A DNA stretch of 58,928 nt from an uncultured Helicobacteraceae bacterium (GCA_947311765.1 CAMZLS010000018.1:1-58928); one strand, 5' to 3'; positions 34,489 through 43,847 are shown, counted from the first letter of the stretch. Numbers and translations: made by a program. The notes: a model not told the origin generated them from the sequence alone.

Positions 34489-35734
34489 TAAAATAAGTGA
34501 TGCCTGCATTAAATGCGGAAAATGCATACCTGTTTGTACGATTCATAATATACATGCTGATGAAACAACAAGCCCAAGAGGATTTATAGATCTTTTGGGT
34601 GCTTATCAAAGAGGTTCTCTTGAGTTAGATAAAAATGCAAAAAATATTTTTGAGAGTTGTTTTTTGTGTACTGCTTGCGTTGAAGTGTGTCCCAACGATT
34701 TGCAAACTGATATGATAATCGAGCAAGTAAGAAAAGATATAGGTGAAAAATTTGGTATTGCTTGGTATAAACGGCTAGCCTTTTTCTTTTTAAGAAATAG
34801 AAAAGTGATGGATATCGCAGCAAAATTTGGATATGTATTTCAATCATGTGCTTTTACACTTGATGAAAAGAGAAAATCCATGTATCTTCGAAATTTTCCT
34901 TTGATAAAGTATGATCGCCTCTTTCCAAGTTTGGCAAAAAAAAGCTTTTTAAACTCCCAGAGCGAAGAGATTATCTATAATGGTGGCAAAGGAAAAGTTG
35001 GTCTTTTTATCGGATGTTTGGCAAACTACATGTACACGGATATCGGCGTTGCTCTTTTAAAGGTGTTAAAAGCTCTTGAAATTGATGTTTATCTGATTAA
35101 GCAGCAAAAGTGTTGCGGTGCTCCTTCGTATTTTACAGGTGATTTTGAAAGCGTGAATGCTTTAGCAAAGTTTAACATCGAATATATTGAGGGATTTATG
35201 GATGAATTAGATGCTATTCTTATACCTGAAGCAACATGCTCTGCTATGATAAAGGTTGATTATATGCATTTTTTTCACGACCAACCTCAATGGTATGAGA
35301 GGGCTAAAAAGATAAGCCCGTTTGTACATATGGCAAGCCATTGGCTCTATCATAACAGCAATCTTCAAGAGATATTATCTCAAAAGGGAGTTGATAAAAA
35401 TATACTTGTAACTTATCATGATGCCTGTCACGCTAAGAAAGTTCAAGGTATAGAAAAAGAACCGAGGGGACTATTGAAACAAAATTATAAACTTGTAGAG
35501 ATGGAAGATCCAAACCAATGCTGTGGATTTGGTGGTGTAACGATACAAATAGAGAAGTTTCATCTTGCACAAAAAGCTGGAGAATCAAAAGCAAAAATGA
35601 TAAAAGATACTGAGGCAAAAATAGTGAGTGCTGAATGTAGTGCCTGTCGCATGCAGATAGGAAACTCTCTTCATGTATCTAAACTTGATGTTGTATTTAA
35701 AAATCCAATTGAGTTGATCGCTGATGTGCTGTAA
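34475..35734 (+). CDS. glcF: GlcF-like (Fe-S)-binding oxidoreductase subunit, copy 1
   Basis: 419 residues. Two 4Fe-4S motifs occur near the N terminus (CIKCGKCIPVC and CFLCTACVEVCPN). Two CCG domains follow, with GLFIGCLANYMY ... QKCCGAP and YHDACHAKK ... NQCCGFGG, plus a final CSACRMQ. This architecture is that of GlcF/GlpC/LutA-type electron-transfer subunits linking a flavoprotein to quinone. It is close to the paralogue at 55585 (nearly identical N-terminal motifs). The partner flavoprotein is probably the GlcD-like protein at 29206. It overlaps the ABC ATPase gene. Confidence 0.88.
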   Translation: MFDYSKISDACIKCGKCIPVCTIHNIHADETTSPRGFIDLLGAYQRGSLELDKNAKNIFESCFLCTACVEVCPNDLQTDMIIEQVRKDIGEKFGIAWYKRLAFFFLRNRKVMDIAAKFGYVFQSCAFTLDEKRKSMYLRNFPLIKYDRLFPSLAKKSFLNSQSEEIIYNGGKGKVGLFIGCLANYMYTDIGVALLKVLKALEIDVYLIKQQKCCGAPSYFTGDFESVNALAKFNIEYIEGFMDELDAILIPEATCSAMIKVDYMHFFHDQPQWYERAKKISPFVHMASHWLYHNSNLQEILSQKGVDKNILVTYHDACHAKKVQGIEKEPRGLLKQNYKLVEMEDPNQCCGFGGVTIQIEKFHLAQKAGESKAKMIKDTEAKIVSAECSACRMQIGNSLHVSKLDVVFKNPIELIADVL

Positions 35735-35739
35735 AATAC

Positions 35740-35770
35740 TTTACTTCCCTTCTCTTCTCTTCTCTTCTCA
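35740..35770. repeat. TTCTC-type simple-sequence tract
   Basis: A pyrimidine-only stretch of imperfect TTCTC/TCTTC repeats immediately after the glcF stop codon. The units are short and interrupted, so variation in length is possible but not shown. It lies between glcF and a small membrane ORF. Confidence 0.4.
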
Positions 35771-35807
35771 CCTCTTTGTGTGTTAAAATAATAAAAAAGG
35801 AGAAGTA

Positions 35808-35909
35808 TTGAAAATAATAAAAAATCTACTCTATTTTGTTTTTTTATTTACGATCTTATTAGTAGCGTATATGCTTTATGAAGAATATTTTAAAACATTT
35901 TTTTCATAA
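35808..35909 (+). CDS. Putative 33-residue single-helix membrane protein
   Basis: A TTG-initiated frame preceded by a strong AAAAAAGGAG ribosome-binding site 5 bases upstream. It encodes a basic N terminus (KIIKN), about 18 hydrophobic residues (LLYFVFLFTILLVAYMLY) and an acidic/aromatic tail (EEYFKTFFS). No family is recognised. Its size resembles small subunits or stabilising peptides of membrane complexes. It lies between the oxidase/ABC cluster and the metallophosphoesterase. The strong ribosome-binding site is the main argument that it is real. Confidence 0.5.
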   Translation: MKIIKNLLYFVFLFTILLVAYMLYEEYFKTFFS

Positions 35910-35986
35910 AGTTTCTTCCCCTCTTTTTCCCCTTAACTTGGTTTATCATTAGCATGCGTTAAAAAATTTTACAAAAAGAGGATGTT

Positions 35987-36835
35987 ATGAAAGACAATTC
36001 AAGAAGAACATTTATAAAAACCGCTGCTGTATTAGGAAGTATGTCTTTAATTGCAAGTGAAAGTGAAAAAGTAAATACACCTACTTTGAAATTTATCCAC
36101 GCAACTGATACTCATATGGATTTAAGTAATAAATCATCTGTAAAATCTATGGAGTTGATGGTTTCGCACATAAACAAAAATTACAAAGATCTTGATTTTG
36201 TTATTTTAGGAGGGGATAATTTCAACAACAATACTCCAGGGATAAAAGATGCATTACTTTATAAAGAGATACTTTCAAAACTTCATTGTCCATTTTATCT
36301 GGTTCGAGGAAATAAAGAGTCGTCACCAAAGCCAAAAGATGGCTTAGATGCTAAAGGCTTTGCAAAACTATTTTTTGATTCTGAAAATATGATTATCAGT
36401 GATAGAGACTGGGCAGTGCAAAAAAAAGGATGTCAGATTTTGGGTCTTGATAGCAGTATAGATGGTCAAAATAATGGTCTATATAAAAAAGAAACTATTA
36501 CTTTCGCCAAAAAGATGCTCTCAAAGGGATTGCCTACAATAATTCTTAATCACCACCCATATAGTAACTATTGGGGAGGAACAGAACCAGATGATATTCA
36601 TAAATATGTACTTGGCAATAGTGATGAGGTAAAAAAAGAGTTTTTTGGATATAAAAATTTATTAATGACGCTATCTGGTCATAAGCATATAGATTCGGTT
36701 TCAAAAGTAGGACATGTTAATGTGATAGCTACAAGAGCATACAAGAGACCACTTGATGGGCTTCGATATCCTATGAGATATGTTGAAGTAACTGGGGCTG
36801 ATATATTAGAAAAACTAATCTATACCGTAGCATAA
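35987..36835 (+). CDS. Tat-exported calcineurin-like metallophosphoesterase
   Basis: 282 residues. A twin-arginine signal (SRRTFIKTAAVLGS) precedes a metallophosphoesterase domain: FIHATDTHMD (metal Asp/His), VILGGDNF, LVRGNKES, ILNHHPY and LSGHKHID. The usual GNH(D/E) motif reads GNKE here, so the transition-state His is replaced by Lys; the other metal ligands look intact. Tat export implies folding, perhaps with metals, in the cytoplasm. It precedes a small cytochrome gene by 10 bases, and the two may be co-expressed. Substrate unknown. Confidence 0.83.
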   Translation: MKDNSRRTFIKTAAVLGSMSLIASESEKVNTPTLKFIHATDTHMDLSNKSSVKSMELMVSHINKNYKDLDFVILGGDNFNNNTPGIKDALLYKEILSKLHCPFYLVRGNKESSPKPKDGLDAKGFAKLFFDSENMIISDRDWAVQKKGCQILGLDSSIDGQNNGLYKKETITFAKKMLSKGLPTIILNHHPYSNYWGGTEPDDIHKYVLGNSDEVKKEFFGYKNLLMTLSGHKHIDSVSKVGHVNVIATRAYKRPLDGLRYPMRYVEVTGADILEKLIYTVA

Positions 36836-36845
36836 GAGAGAAAAA

Positions 36846-37322
36846 ATGAAAAAACTATATCTTATATGTATGATTTTCGGTTTATTGCACGCAGGTAACA
36901 ACTACTCTACTAGATCGGACTGGTTGCTTGATATAAATACAACTAATGGAAAATTTATGGCAATTCAAAAACAGTTTAGAGGATTTGATTTAGCCATGGT
37001 TGAGGTTGGATATCGATTTAATACTTTCTATTATTCAATTAAAGATAAAAATTATGATCTTGCGCTTTATAATTGGGATAAAATCAAGAAAGCTATGGAA
37101 AATGGTATTATTCGAAGACCTAAGCGAGCATTGGATGCCAAATCTATGTTTTTGAATAGCCAATATAATGTTATGAGAAAAGCTCTTCAGAAACATGATG
37201 CCAAAGCAGTAGCTGAGGCCTACGAGGAGACAAAAATATTATGTAACGCTTGTCATATATCACAAAAAGTGCCATTCATAGAGGTAATAGACCCAGAATA
37301 TAGATGGCAACCTATACGATAA
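36846..37322 (+). CDS. Small periplasmic c-type cytochrome-like protein
   Basis: 158 residues, with a signal peptide ending near LLHAG and a single CxxCH heme motif near the C terminus (ILCNACHIS). The preceding helices (FDLAMVEVGYRFNTFYYSI, KKAMENGIIRRP) are compatible with a four-helix cytochrome c'-like fold, where the heme motif is also C-terminal, but I do not claim that family firmly. Located 10 bases after the metallophosphoesterase. Together with the upstream oxidase cluster it may be part of an electron-transfer module. Confidence 0.65.
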   Translation: MKKLYLICMIFGLLHAGNNYSTRSDWLLDINTTNGKFMAIQKQFRGFDLAMVEVGYRFNTFYYSIKDKNYDLALYNWDKIKKAMENGIIRRPKRALDAKSMFLNSQYNVMRKALQKHDAKAVAEAYEETKILCNACHISQKVPFIEVIDPEYRWQPIR

Positions 37323-37400
37323 TTAGTAAACAAGAGAGAACCTTCTTAGAGACTCTTTAAAAACCGTACCTGCCACTTTTTGTGGCACACGCAATGGGCA

Positions 37401-38240
37401 TTAAGAAAAAATATCCTGCAATTTATTCGCATCTTGCATTCGTTTGTTGAGCGCTTTGAAATCTTCGTTTTTAATCTCATTTTTCATTTTGTCTAGTTCA
37501 TTTTCAAAAAGCCCTATCGCTTCGAGAATATTTTTAGAGTTATGCTTAAAAACATCTTCCCACATCTTAGGTGAACTTTTTGCGAGACGGCTCATAGAGC
37601 GAAACCCTCCAGAAGCGAGTGTTAAGATGCTCTCTTTGTTCTCTTGATCCATAACAGTATTGGCGATGGAGTAGGAGATGGCATGAGGCATGTGTGATAT
37701 AAAAGCGGCGTGACGATCATGTTCATGAGCGCGCATATAGTGTATCTGCATGTGTAAGGCTGAAAAGAGACGCACTGCAAGCTCTTTTTGGTGCTCACCG
37801 CTCTGCTCTAAATCACATAAAACAACAACTTTATCAGTGTAGAGATTTTCAATGGCAGCGCTTGGACCAAAGTTTTCTGTTCCTGCCATAGGGTGTGCGG
37901 CTACAAGGTTATGGCGAAACTTGGGTGCTATAGCTTTGATGATACTCTCTTTTGTGCTTCCTAAGTCGATAATAGTGGCGGACTCTTTAATCTTATCAAG
38001 AGTGGATAATGTTTTAATAACACCACTCACAGGAACAGCTAAGATAATAATATCGCACTCTTTAATAGTATCAAACTCTACAAATTTTTCTACAAGATTG
38101 AGTGAAAGTGCCTCTTTTTGATGCTCTTTATTGTGATCACAGCCTAAGATAGTAGAGATAAAAGGGATTTTTTTGGCACTCAGCGCTAGAGAGCCTCCCA
38201 TAAGTCCAAGACCAACAATTCCTAATGTCATTTGATTCAT
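37401..38240 (-). CDS. tyrA: Prephenate dehydrogenase
   Basis: 279 residues from ATG 38240; ATG 38231 is an alternative and the longer open frame is not family-like. The N-terminal NAD-binding motif is LGIVGLGLMGGSLAL, with LAVPVSGV, AHPMAGTENFGPSAA and HDRHAAFISHMPHAISY. It converts prephenate to 4-hydroxyphenylpyruvate in tyrosine synthesis. Divergent from bamA, an arrangement also found in other Campylobacterota. A TTACATGTAA copy lies upstream of its start. Confidence 0.93.
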   Translation of the reverse strand: MNQMTLGIVGLGLMGGSLALSAKKIPFISTILGCDHNKEHQKEALSLNLVEKFVEFDTIKECDIIILAVPVSGVIKTLSTLDKIKESATIIDLGSTKESIIKAIAPKFRHNLVAAHPMAGTENFGPSAAIENLYTDKVVVLCDLEQSGEHQKELAVRLFSALHMQIHYMRAHEHDRHAAFISHMPHAISYSIANTVMDQENKESILTLASGGFRSMSRLAKSSPKMWEDVFKHNSKNILEAIGLFENELDKMKNEIKNEDFKALNKRMQDANKLQDIFS

Positions 38241-38354
38241 AATATCTGCCAATGTGTATAAGATGTGCAATCTTACATGTAAAATTGTTAGAAAGTCTTG
38301 ATATTTACTCAATATTAATCACTAAGGCGGTAGAATCTTTTCTATTTTTTAAAT

Positions 38355-40646
38355 TTGGACAGATATTTGATACGATTTTGGCTTGCATTATTTACATTTT
38401 TACTTAGTACTCAACTTTTGGGTACCACCATAAACTCTATTAAATTTGAAGGTATGGTTCATATCTCACAGAGTGTGGCTAAGCGGATGATTGATTTTAA
38501 AGTTGGTGATACATTGAGCGATGAAGCAGTTGATAAAGGGATAAAAACCTTTTTTAAACAGGGATACTTTTCTGATATTTGGGTTGAGGAAGATGCTGGC
38601 AATCTTATTTTTCATTTTAAAGAAAAACCTATTATCTCTAAGGTTGAGATGAAGGGCTATAAAGAGAATGATGAAGAGGCACAATCTGCCCTTTTACAGA
38701 TAAAAAAAGGCGCTATGTATGATGAAAAGCGTCTTGAATCTGTCAAAAAACGCATCATAGATGCCTTAAGTCAAGAGGGCAAGATTGATTCTGTTGTGGA
38801 GATAGAGACAGAGCAGCTTGATAATGGCAGTGTAAAAGTCACCTTTCGTGTTAATGAGGGTGAAAATATTCTTATAGAAGAGCTTAAATTTAGCGGTACA
38901 AAAGGCTTAGACCCTGAACTTTTTGATGGGGTTCTAGCAAATAAAGAGCATCAATGGATGGGCTGGTTTTGGGGACGAAATGATGGTAAGATGCAACTCG
39001 CTCAGATGCAGTATGACCCCTTGCGTATTCGTGATTTATATATGCAGTATGGATATCTTGATGCTAGAGTTGATGAGCCTTTTGTTCGCGTGGACTTTGA
39101 CCACTATACAGCGCAGATGAGTTATCAGCTTATCGAGGGTGAAGTCTATCGTGTGAATGATATTATCTTGCAACAACGAGTTGAAGTAATGGACGATAAA
39201 GCACTTCGTGATGTTATCAAACTAAAGATGAATGAAGCTTTTAATATCAAAACTTTTCGTGAAGATTCAGAGCGCATCAAAACAGCTATTGCGGATTTAG
39301 GCTATGCGTTTGTGCAGGTTGTTCCTGATTTACGAAAAGATAAAGAGAAAAAAACAGTTGAGGTAATTTACAGTATTCAGCCAGGTGAAAAAGTGCGTAT
39401 TCGTAATGTCATTATCGCTGGAAATAGCCGTACACTCGATCGTATTGTCCGTCGTGAACTTTATTTAGGGCCGGGAGATATGTATAATCTTACTGATTTA
39501 AAAGATTCGCGAAACTCTCTAGGTCGTACAGGGTATTTTGAAAACACAACTATCGAAGAGAAGCGTATAGACACGCACACTATGGACTTAATAGTAAAAG
39601 TAAAAGAGGCACCAACGGGTAATATTCAACTTGGCGGTGGATATGGTAGTTATGGTGGTATTCTTTTAACGGTAGGGGTTAATGATAGAAATATCTTTGG
39701 TTCGGGTATCAACATGGGAATAAAGCTAGAAAAATCGCAACTAACACAAAACTACTCTTTTAATATCTCAAATCCACGCCTTAATGACAGTGATTTTAGC
39801 GGAAATTTTTCTATCTATCATTCGAGTTATCAGTACAATGATTATACGGTAAACTCTGAGGGTATTTCACTAGGAACAGGGCACCGTTTTACGCGTCATA
39901 TTACAGGGTATTTAGGCTATTCGTATGCAGATACAGGCTATCAAGATTATGCCTCAAGCGTTTTTGATAGCTACTATGCAGTTTTCTTTGAAGGTTATTC
40001 AAAGAGTTCTATTACGGTGAGCGCTACATTTGACAATACTGATGATTATTATCTTCCACGAGAAGGTTTTGTGGCAAGTCAGAGCTTTGAGCGATCTGGT
40101 ATTGGTGCGGACGCGGATTATTTTAAAAGTAGAACAACTTTTAATGCGTATAAAGGTCTGAAGCCTTTAATAGGTGTTGATATTATTGCCCGCTATAAAG
40201 CGCGTTATAACCATGCAGAGGATAAAGGATATTTGCCACTTGCAGAGCGTTTTTATATGGGTGGCATGCGTTCGGTGCGTGGTTACCAATCGTATTCACT
40301 TGCACCTTCTTATGTTGATGAAAACGGGAACCAGCGTCGCATAGGTGGGAAGCAAACTTTTTCAAATAACTTTGAGTTGAGTGCTCCTTTGCTTCCTAAG
40401 GCAAGGATGCGTCTTGCTGCTTTTTATGATTGGGGTTGGATTACAGGTTCAGTGCCACAGCATGTTGCTTATAACAATATCCCTACAGAGGGAAATGAGC
40501 AAGATATTACACGCTCTTCGTATGGATTATCTCTTGAATGGTTCTCTCCTATGGGTCCAATTCAGCTTATCTATGCAAATGCTATCAACCCACAACCAGG
40601 GGATAGAACAACACACTTTGAGTTTACTATCGGACAAAGGTTTTAA
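38355..40646 (+). CDS. bamA: Outer-membrane protein assembly factor BamA
   Basis: 763 residues. A signal peptide (cleavage near LLGTT) is followed by five POTRA domains (about 25-430), recognisable from IKFEGMVHISQSVAKRMI, VRIRNVIIAGNSRTLDRIVRREL and neighbouring repeats. A 16-strand barrel follows, with the lid motif RFYMGGMRSVRGYQ (the VRGF-type loop) and a terminal strand ending TIGQRF (C-terminal Phe). It inserts beta-barrel proteins into the outer membrane. Start is a TTG at 38355; another TTG at 38367 is possible. It is followed 2 bases later by a lipoprotein gene. Confidence 0.95.
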   Translation: MDRYLIRFWLALFTFLLSTQLLGTTINSIKFEGMVHISQSVAKRMIDFKVGDTLSDEAVDKGIKTFFKQGYFSDIWVEEDAGNLIFHFKEKPIISKVEMKGYKENDEEAQSALLQIKKGAMYDEKRLESVKKRIIDALSQEGKIDSVVEIETEQLDNGSVKVTFRVNEGENILIEELKFSGTKGLDPELFDGVLANKEHQWMGWFWGRNDGKMQLAQMQYDPLRIRDLYMQYGYLDARVDEPFVRVDFDHYTAQMSYQLIEGEVYRVNDIILQQRVEVMDDKALRDVIKLKMNEAFNIKTFREDSERIKTAIADLGYAFVQVVPDLRKDKEKKTVEVIYSIQPGEKVRIRNVIIAGNSRTLDRIVRRELYLGPGDMYNLTDLKDSRNSLGRTGYFENTTIEEKRIDTHTMDLIVKVKEAPTGNIQLGGGYGSYGGILLTVGVNDRNIFGSGINMGIKLEKSQLTQNYSFNISNPRLNDSDFSGNFSIYHSSYQYNDYTVNSEGISLGTGHRFTRHITGYLGYSYADTGYQDYASSVFDSYYAVFFEGYSKSSITVSATFDNTDDYYLPREGFVASQSFERSGIGADADYFKSRTTFNAYKGLKPLIGVDIIARYKARYNHAEDKGYLPLAERFYMGGMRSVRGYQSYSLAPSYVDENGNQRRIGGKQTFSNNFELSAPLLPKARMRLAAFYDWGWITGSVPQHVAYNNIPTEGNEQDITRSSYGLSLEWFSPMGPIQLIYANAINPQPGDRTTHFEFTIGQRF

Positions 40647-40648
40647 TA

Positions 40649-41233
40649 ATGAAAACAACACTTTTAGCAACGCTGCTGCTTTTTTTAATAGCCTTATTTA
40701 ATTCTGGATGTGAAATCGGTGATAGCACAGATAGTAATATCACAATGTCTTTGCGTGTATCAGCACTCACATATGTAAAAGAAAACAATGAAACTAATGA
40801 GACAAAAGTCACTATAAATGATACACTTCAAGGCACTTATATTACCTTAGGACGCTATGATTTTTATGATAAAAACATAACAGGTAAGCGTAAAATTGTA
40901 AAAGGTATTTATCAGCAGACAAGTGATGTAAATTGCACAAGTTATCCTGATATTAACCTGAGTGAAAATGCACCAGCACCAACTATGAAAGCCCCAGATA
41001 AAAATAGTTCAAATAGTAAGTTTGCGTATATTAATATAAACCCTTTCACAACTTTATTAGCTGATGGTCTCTATTCCAAAGAGAATCTTCAAAATCGTTT
41101 TCCTGAAGCGGCAAGTGTTGATAAGGATTTTAATTTTGATACGGCAACTGCCAGATTTGATCGTGATTTTAATGGCACCCGTTTAACAAATGAGATATGT
41201 GAAGCACTGAGTGAGATTATATCTCTACAGTAG
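40649..41233 (+). CDS. Putative lipoprotein of unknown function downstream of bamA
   Basis: 194 residues with a hydrophobic signal and probable lipidation Cys21 (FNSGC). The mature part is rich in Asn, Thr and Asp with no family I recognise. The central segment TLQGTYITLGRYDFYDKNIT might be a small beta domain. The two-base gap to bamA suggests coupling, which raises the possibility of a BAM-accessory or outer-membrane lipoprotein, but no BamD/E-like motif is visible. Confidence 0.6.
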   Translation: MKTTLLATLLLFLIALFNSGCEIGDSTDSNITMSLRVSALTYVKENNETNETKVTINDTLQGTYITLGRYDFYDKNITGKRKIVKGIYQQTSDVNCTSYPDINLSENAPAPTMKAPDKNSSNSKFAYININPFTTLLADGLYSKENLQNRFPEAASVDKDFNFDTATARFDRDFNGTRLTNEICEALSEIISLQ

Positions 41234-41270
41234 TCTTCATATATAAACTTCTTACATGTAAGGTCTTTCA

Positions 41271-43847
41271 ATGTCTCAAGCAAGAGTAAATTATCTTAAA
41301 GATTATACCCCTAGTGCCTTCTCAATCACAAAATGTGATCTGATTTTTGATATATTTGACACACATACTTGTGTTACAAATACTATGCAGATGCAGTGTA
41401 AATCTGATAATGAAGTATTGATTTTAAATGGTGAAGGCTTGCAGTTAGAAACTCTTACATGTAATGGTGAAAATATTGACACGCATGACTTAAGTGATAC
41501 CTTTTTGTCCGTAAGAAATCTCCCTAAAGTGTTCACCTTAGAGATAGTCACTATAATCTATCCTCATAAAAATACAGAGCTTGAAGGTCTGTATCGTTCA
41601 TCAGATATATACTGCACGCAAAATGAGCCAGAGGGTTTTCGTCGAATAACATACTTCTTAGATCGCCCTGATGTAATGAGTGTCTTTACAACAAAAATTA
41701 TTGCGGATAAGAAAACAGCGCCAATTTTACTGAGTAATGGAAATTTTCTTGAGAGTGGTGATATGGAAAATGGGCGTCATTTTGTAAAATGGCATGACCC
41801 CTTTATGAAGCCTACCTATCTTTTTGCCTTGGTTGCAGGAGATTTAGGTTTTATAAATGATAGTTTTATAACTATGAGCGGTCGAGAGATAGAGCTCAAT
41901 ATTTACTGCGACCATGGCAATGAAAACCGTTGCTATCATGCAATGAATTCACTGAAAAAGTCCATGAAGTGGGATGAAGAGATGTACGGGCGTGAATATG
42001 ATTTAGATATTTATAATATTGTCGCAGTAGATAGCTTCAATATGGGAGCTATGGAAAATAAAGGACTCAATATCTTTAACTCTGCCTATGTTTTAGCAGA
42101 TGAAGACCGCGCAACTGATCAAAATTTTTTAGGAATAGAGAGTGTTATCGCTCATGAGTATTTTCATAACTGGACAGGAAATCGCATTACATGTAGGGAT
42201 TGGTTTCAACTTACTCTCAAAGAGGGTTTAACTGTTTTTCGTGATCAGTGCTTTAGTGCAGATATGAATTCGGCAGTGACACAGCGAATTTCTGATGTAA
42301 AATCTCTGCGTGAGCGTCAGTTCGTAGAGGACGCTTCTGCAACGTCACACCCGATAAAGCCTGAAAAATATATGGAGATAAATAACTTCTATACGGCAAC
42401 TATTTATGAAAAAGGTGCGGAGGTCATTCGCATGATTTATACCATGCTAGGCGAAGAACGGTTTCGTGATGCAATGGATCTGTATTTCAAAACCTTTGAT
42501 GCGCAGGCGGTGCGGACTGAAGATTTTCTTTGGGCGATGCAAGAGGGTGGTAAGATTGATTTAACACAGTTTGAGAGATGGTATCATCAAGAGAGAACTC
42601 CACTCTTACATGTAAAAGAGTTTTATGATGCAAGCGAGCAGACTTATAGACTTGAATTAACTCAAGAAATTCCTAACAGTCTTGCTAGCACACCACAATT
42701 TCCTTACTATTATCCTCTAGCGATTGCTCTTTTTGATGAAAAGGGTAAAGAGTTTGATCTCAAACTTGAACGATCACTCTTACATGTAAGCAAAGAGAGA
42801 GAGACTTTTGTATTTGAAGATATCACTACAAAACCTATTCTTTCAATCAATAGAAATTTTACAGCACCAATCAAAGTAAATTTTCAAGACAATAATCATG
42901 CATTTTTAATGCGTTATGATAGTGATGGTTTTAATCGCTATGAGGCTTCTATGAGTTTTGCTTTGGAGGTGCTTTTTAAGCTTATGGAGTCCAAAGAGAA
43001 TGTTGATGAAGCCTATTTAGATGCTTTTGGAACAGTTTTAGCAGACAAAAACCTAGATTTAATGTTAAAATCACAGATTTTAGAACTACCTTCTACAACT
43101 CTTATTATGCAAGCACAAGAGATTGTTGATGTTGATGCTATTTGTAGAGCTAAAAAAGTTTTAAAAAAAGCTCTATTTGAGCGCTTTAATGAAGAGATGA
43201 CAAGGCAGTATTTAGAGCTTCACAGTCCTAAAAATAGTGATATCAATAGTCTCAATATTGGCAAAAGAGCCTTAAAAAATCTTCTATTGCAATATCTTGT
43301 ATCATCAAAAAGAAGTGATAAAATATCACTTGCTCTCTCACAGTTTGAAAAAAGTGTGACTATGACAGATAGAATTATTGCCTTAGATTTATTGGAAAAT
43401 TATGCTCCGCTAAAAGCAGAAAAATATCTTAACAAATTTTATAAGATGTATAAAAATGATACCTTGGTAATGAATAAATATTTCTCTATCTTAGCTGCAG
43501 CAGATAGGGATGATGTCTTAGAGCGTGTTCAAGCACTTCAAGATGATCCTGTGTATGATATGAAGGTTCCTAATCTTGTGCGTTCGCTTATAGGTACTTT
43601 TGCGCGGAATATGCTCCATTTTCATTCTCAAACAGGGTGTGGATACAGTTTTATTGCTGATAAAATCATACAATTAGATGAAATAAATCCTATGATTGCT
43701 GCAAGCTTATCAGGAGCATTTAAGAGTTATAGTCGCTTAGATAAGTTGCATAAAAATTTAATGCGTCATGAATTAGAACGAATTTTGGCAGTGAAATCTA
43801 TTTCAAAAAATGTATTTGAAATTGTGCAAAAGATATTAAGGAATTGA
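41271..43847 (+). CDS. pepN: Aminopeptidase N (M1 metallopeptidase)
   Basis: 858 residues. The M1 exopeptidase motif is NMGAMENKGLNIFN; the zinc site is HEYFHNWTGNR (His295, Glu296, His299) with the downstream LKEGLTVFRDQ Glu. The C-terminal half matches bacterial PepN (DUF3458 regions). It removes N-terminal residues from peptides in the cytoplasm or periplasm. Three perfect copies of the TTACATGTAA palindrome lie inside the gene and a fourth just before its start codon, supplying part of the AAGG ribosome-binding sequence. Confidence 0.95.
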   Translation: MSQARVNYLKDYTPSAFSITKCDLIFDIFDTHTCVTNTMQMQCKSDNEVLILNGEGLQLETLTCNGENIDTHDLSDTFLSVRNLPKVFTLEIVTIIYPHKNTELEGLYRSSDIYCTQNEPEGFRRITYFLDRPDVMSVFTTKIIADKKTAPILLSNGNFLESGDMENGRHFVKWHDPFMKPTYLFALVAGDLGFINDSFITMSGREIELNIYCDHGNENRCYHAMNSLKKSMKWDEEMYGREYDLDIYNIVAVDSFNMGAMENKGLNIFNSAYVLADEDRATDQNFLGIESVIAHEYFHNWTGNRITCRDWFQLTLKEGLTVFRDQCFSADMNSAVTQRISDVKSLRERQFVEDASATSHPIKPEKYMEINNFYTATIYEKGAEVIRMIYTMLGEERFRDAMDLYFKTFDAQAVRTEDFLWAMQEGGKIDLTQFERWYHQERTPLLHVKEFYDASEQTYRLELTQEIPNSLASTPQFPYYYPLAIALFDEKGKEFDLKLERSLLHVSKERETFVFEDITTKPILSINRNFTAPIKVNFQDNNHAFLMRYDSDGFNRYEASMSFALEVLFKLMESKENVDEAYLDAFGTVLADKNLDLMLKSQILELPSTTLIMQAQEIVDVDAICRAKKVLKKALFERFNEEMTRQYLELHSPKNSDINSLNIGKRALKNLLLQYLVSSKRSDKISLALSQFEKSVTMTDRIIALDLLENYAPLKAEKYLNKFYKMYKNDTLVMNKYFSILAAADRDDVLERVQALQDDPVYDMKVPNLVRSLIGTFARNMLHFHSQTGCGYSFIADKIIQLDEINPMIAASLSGAFKSYSRLDKLHKNLMRHELERILAVKSISKNVFEIVQKILRN

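Noticed and set aside
37371-37387. TGCCAC...GTGGCA hairpin between the cytochrome and tyrA genes
   Set aside because: Only a 6-bp stem and no T-run on either side; could be a weak bidirectional terminator but not strong enough to list.
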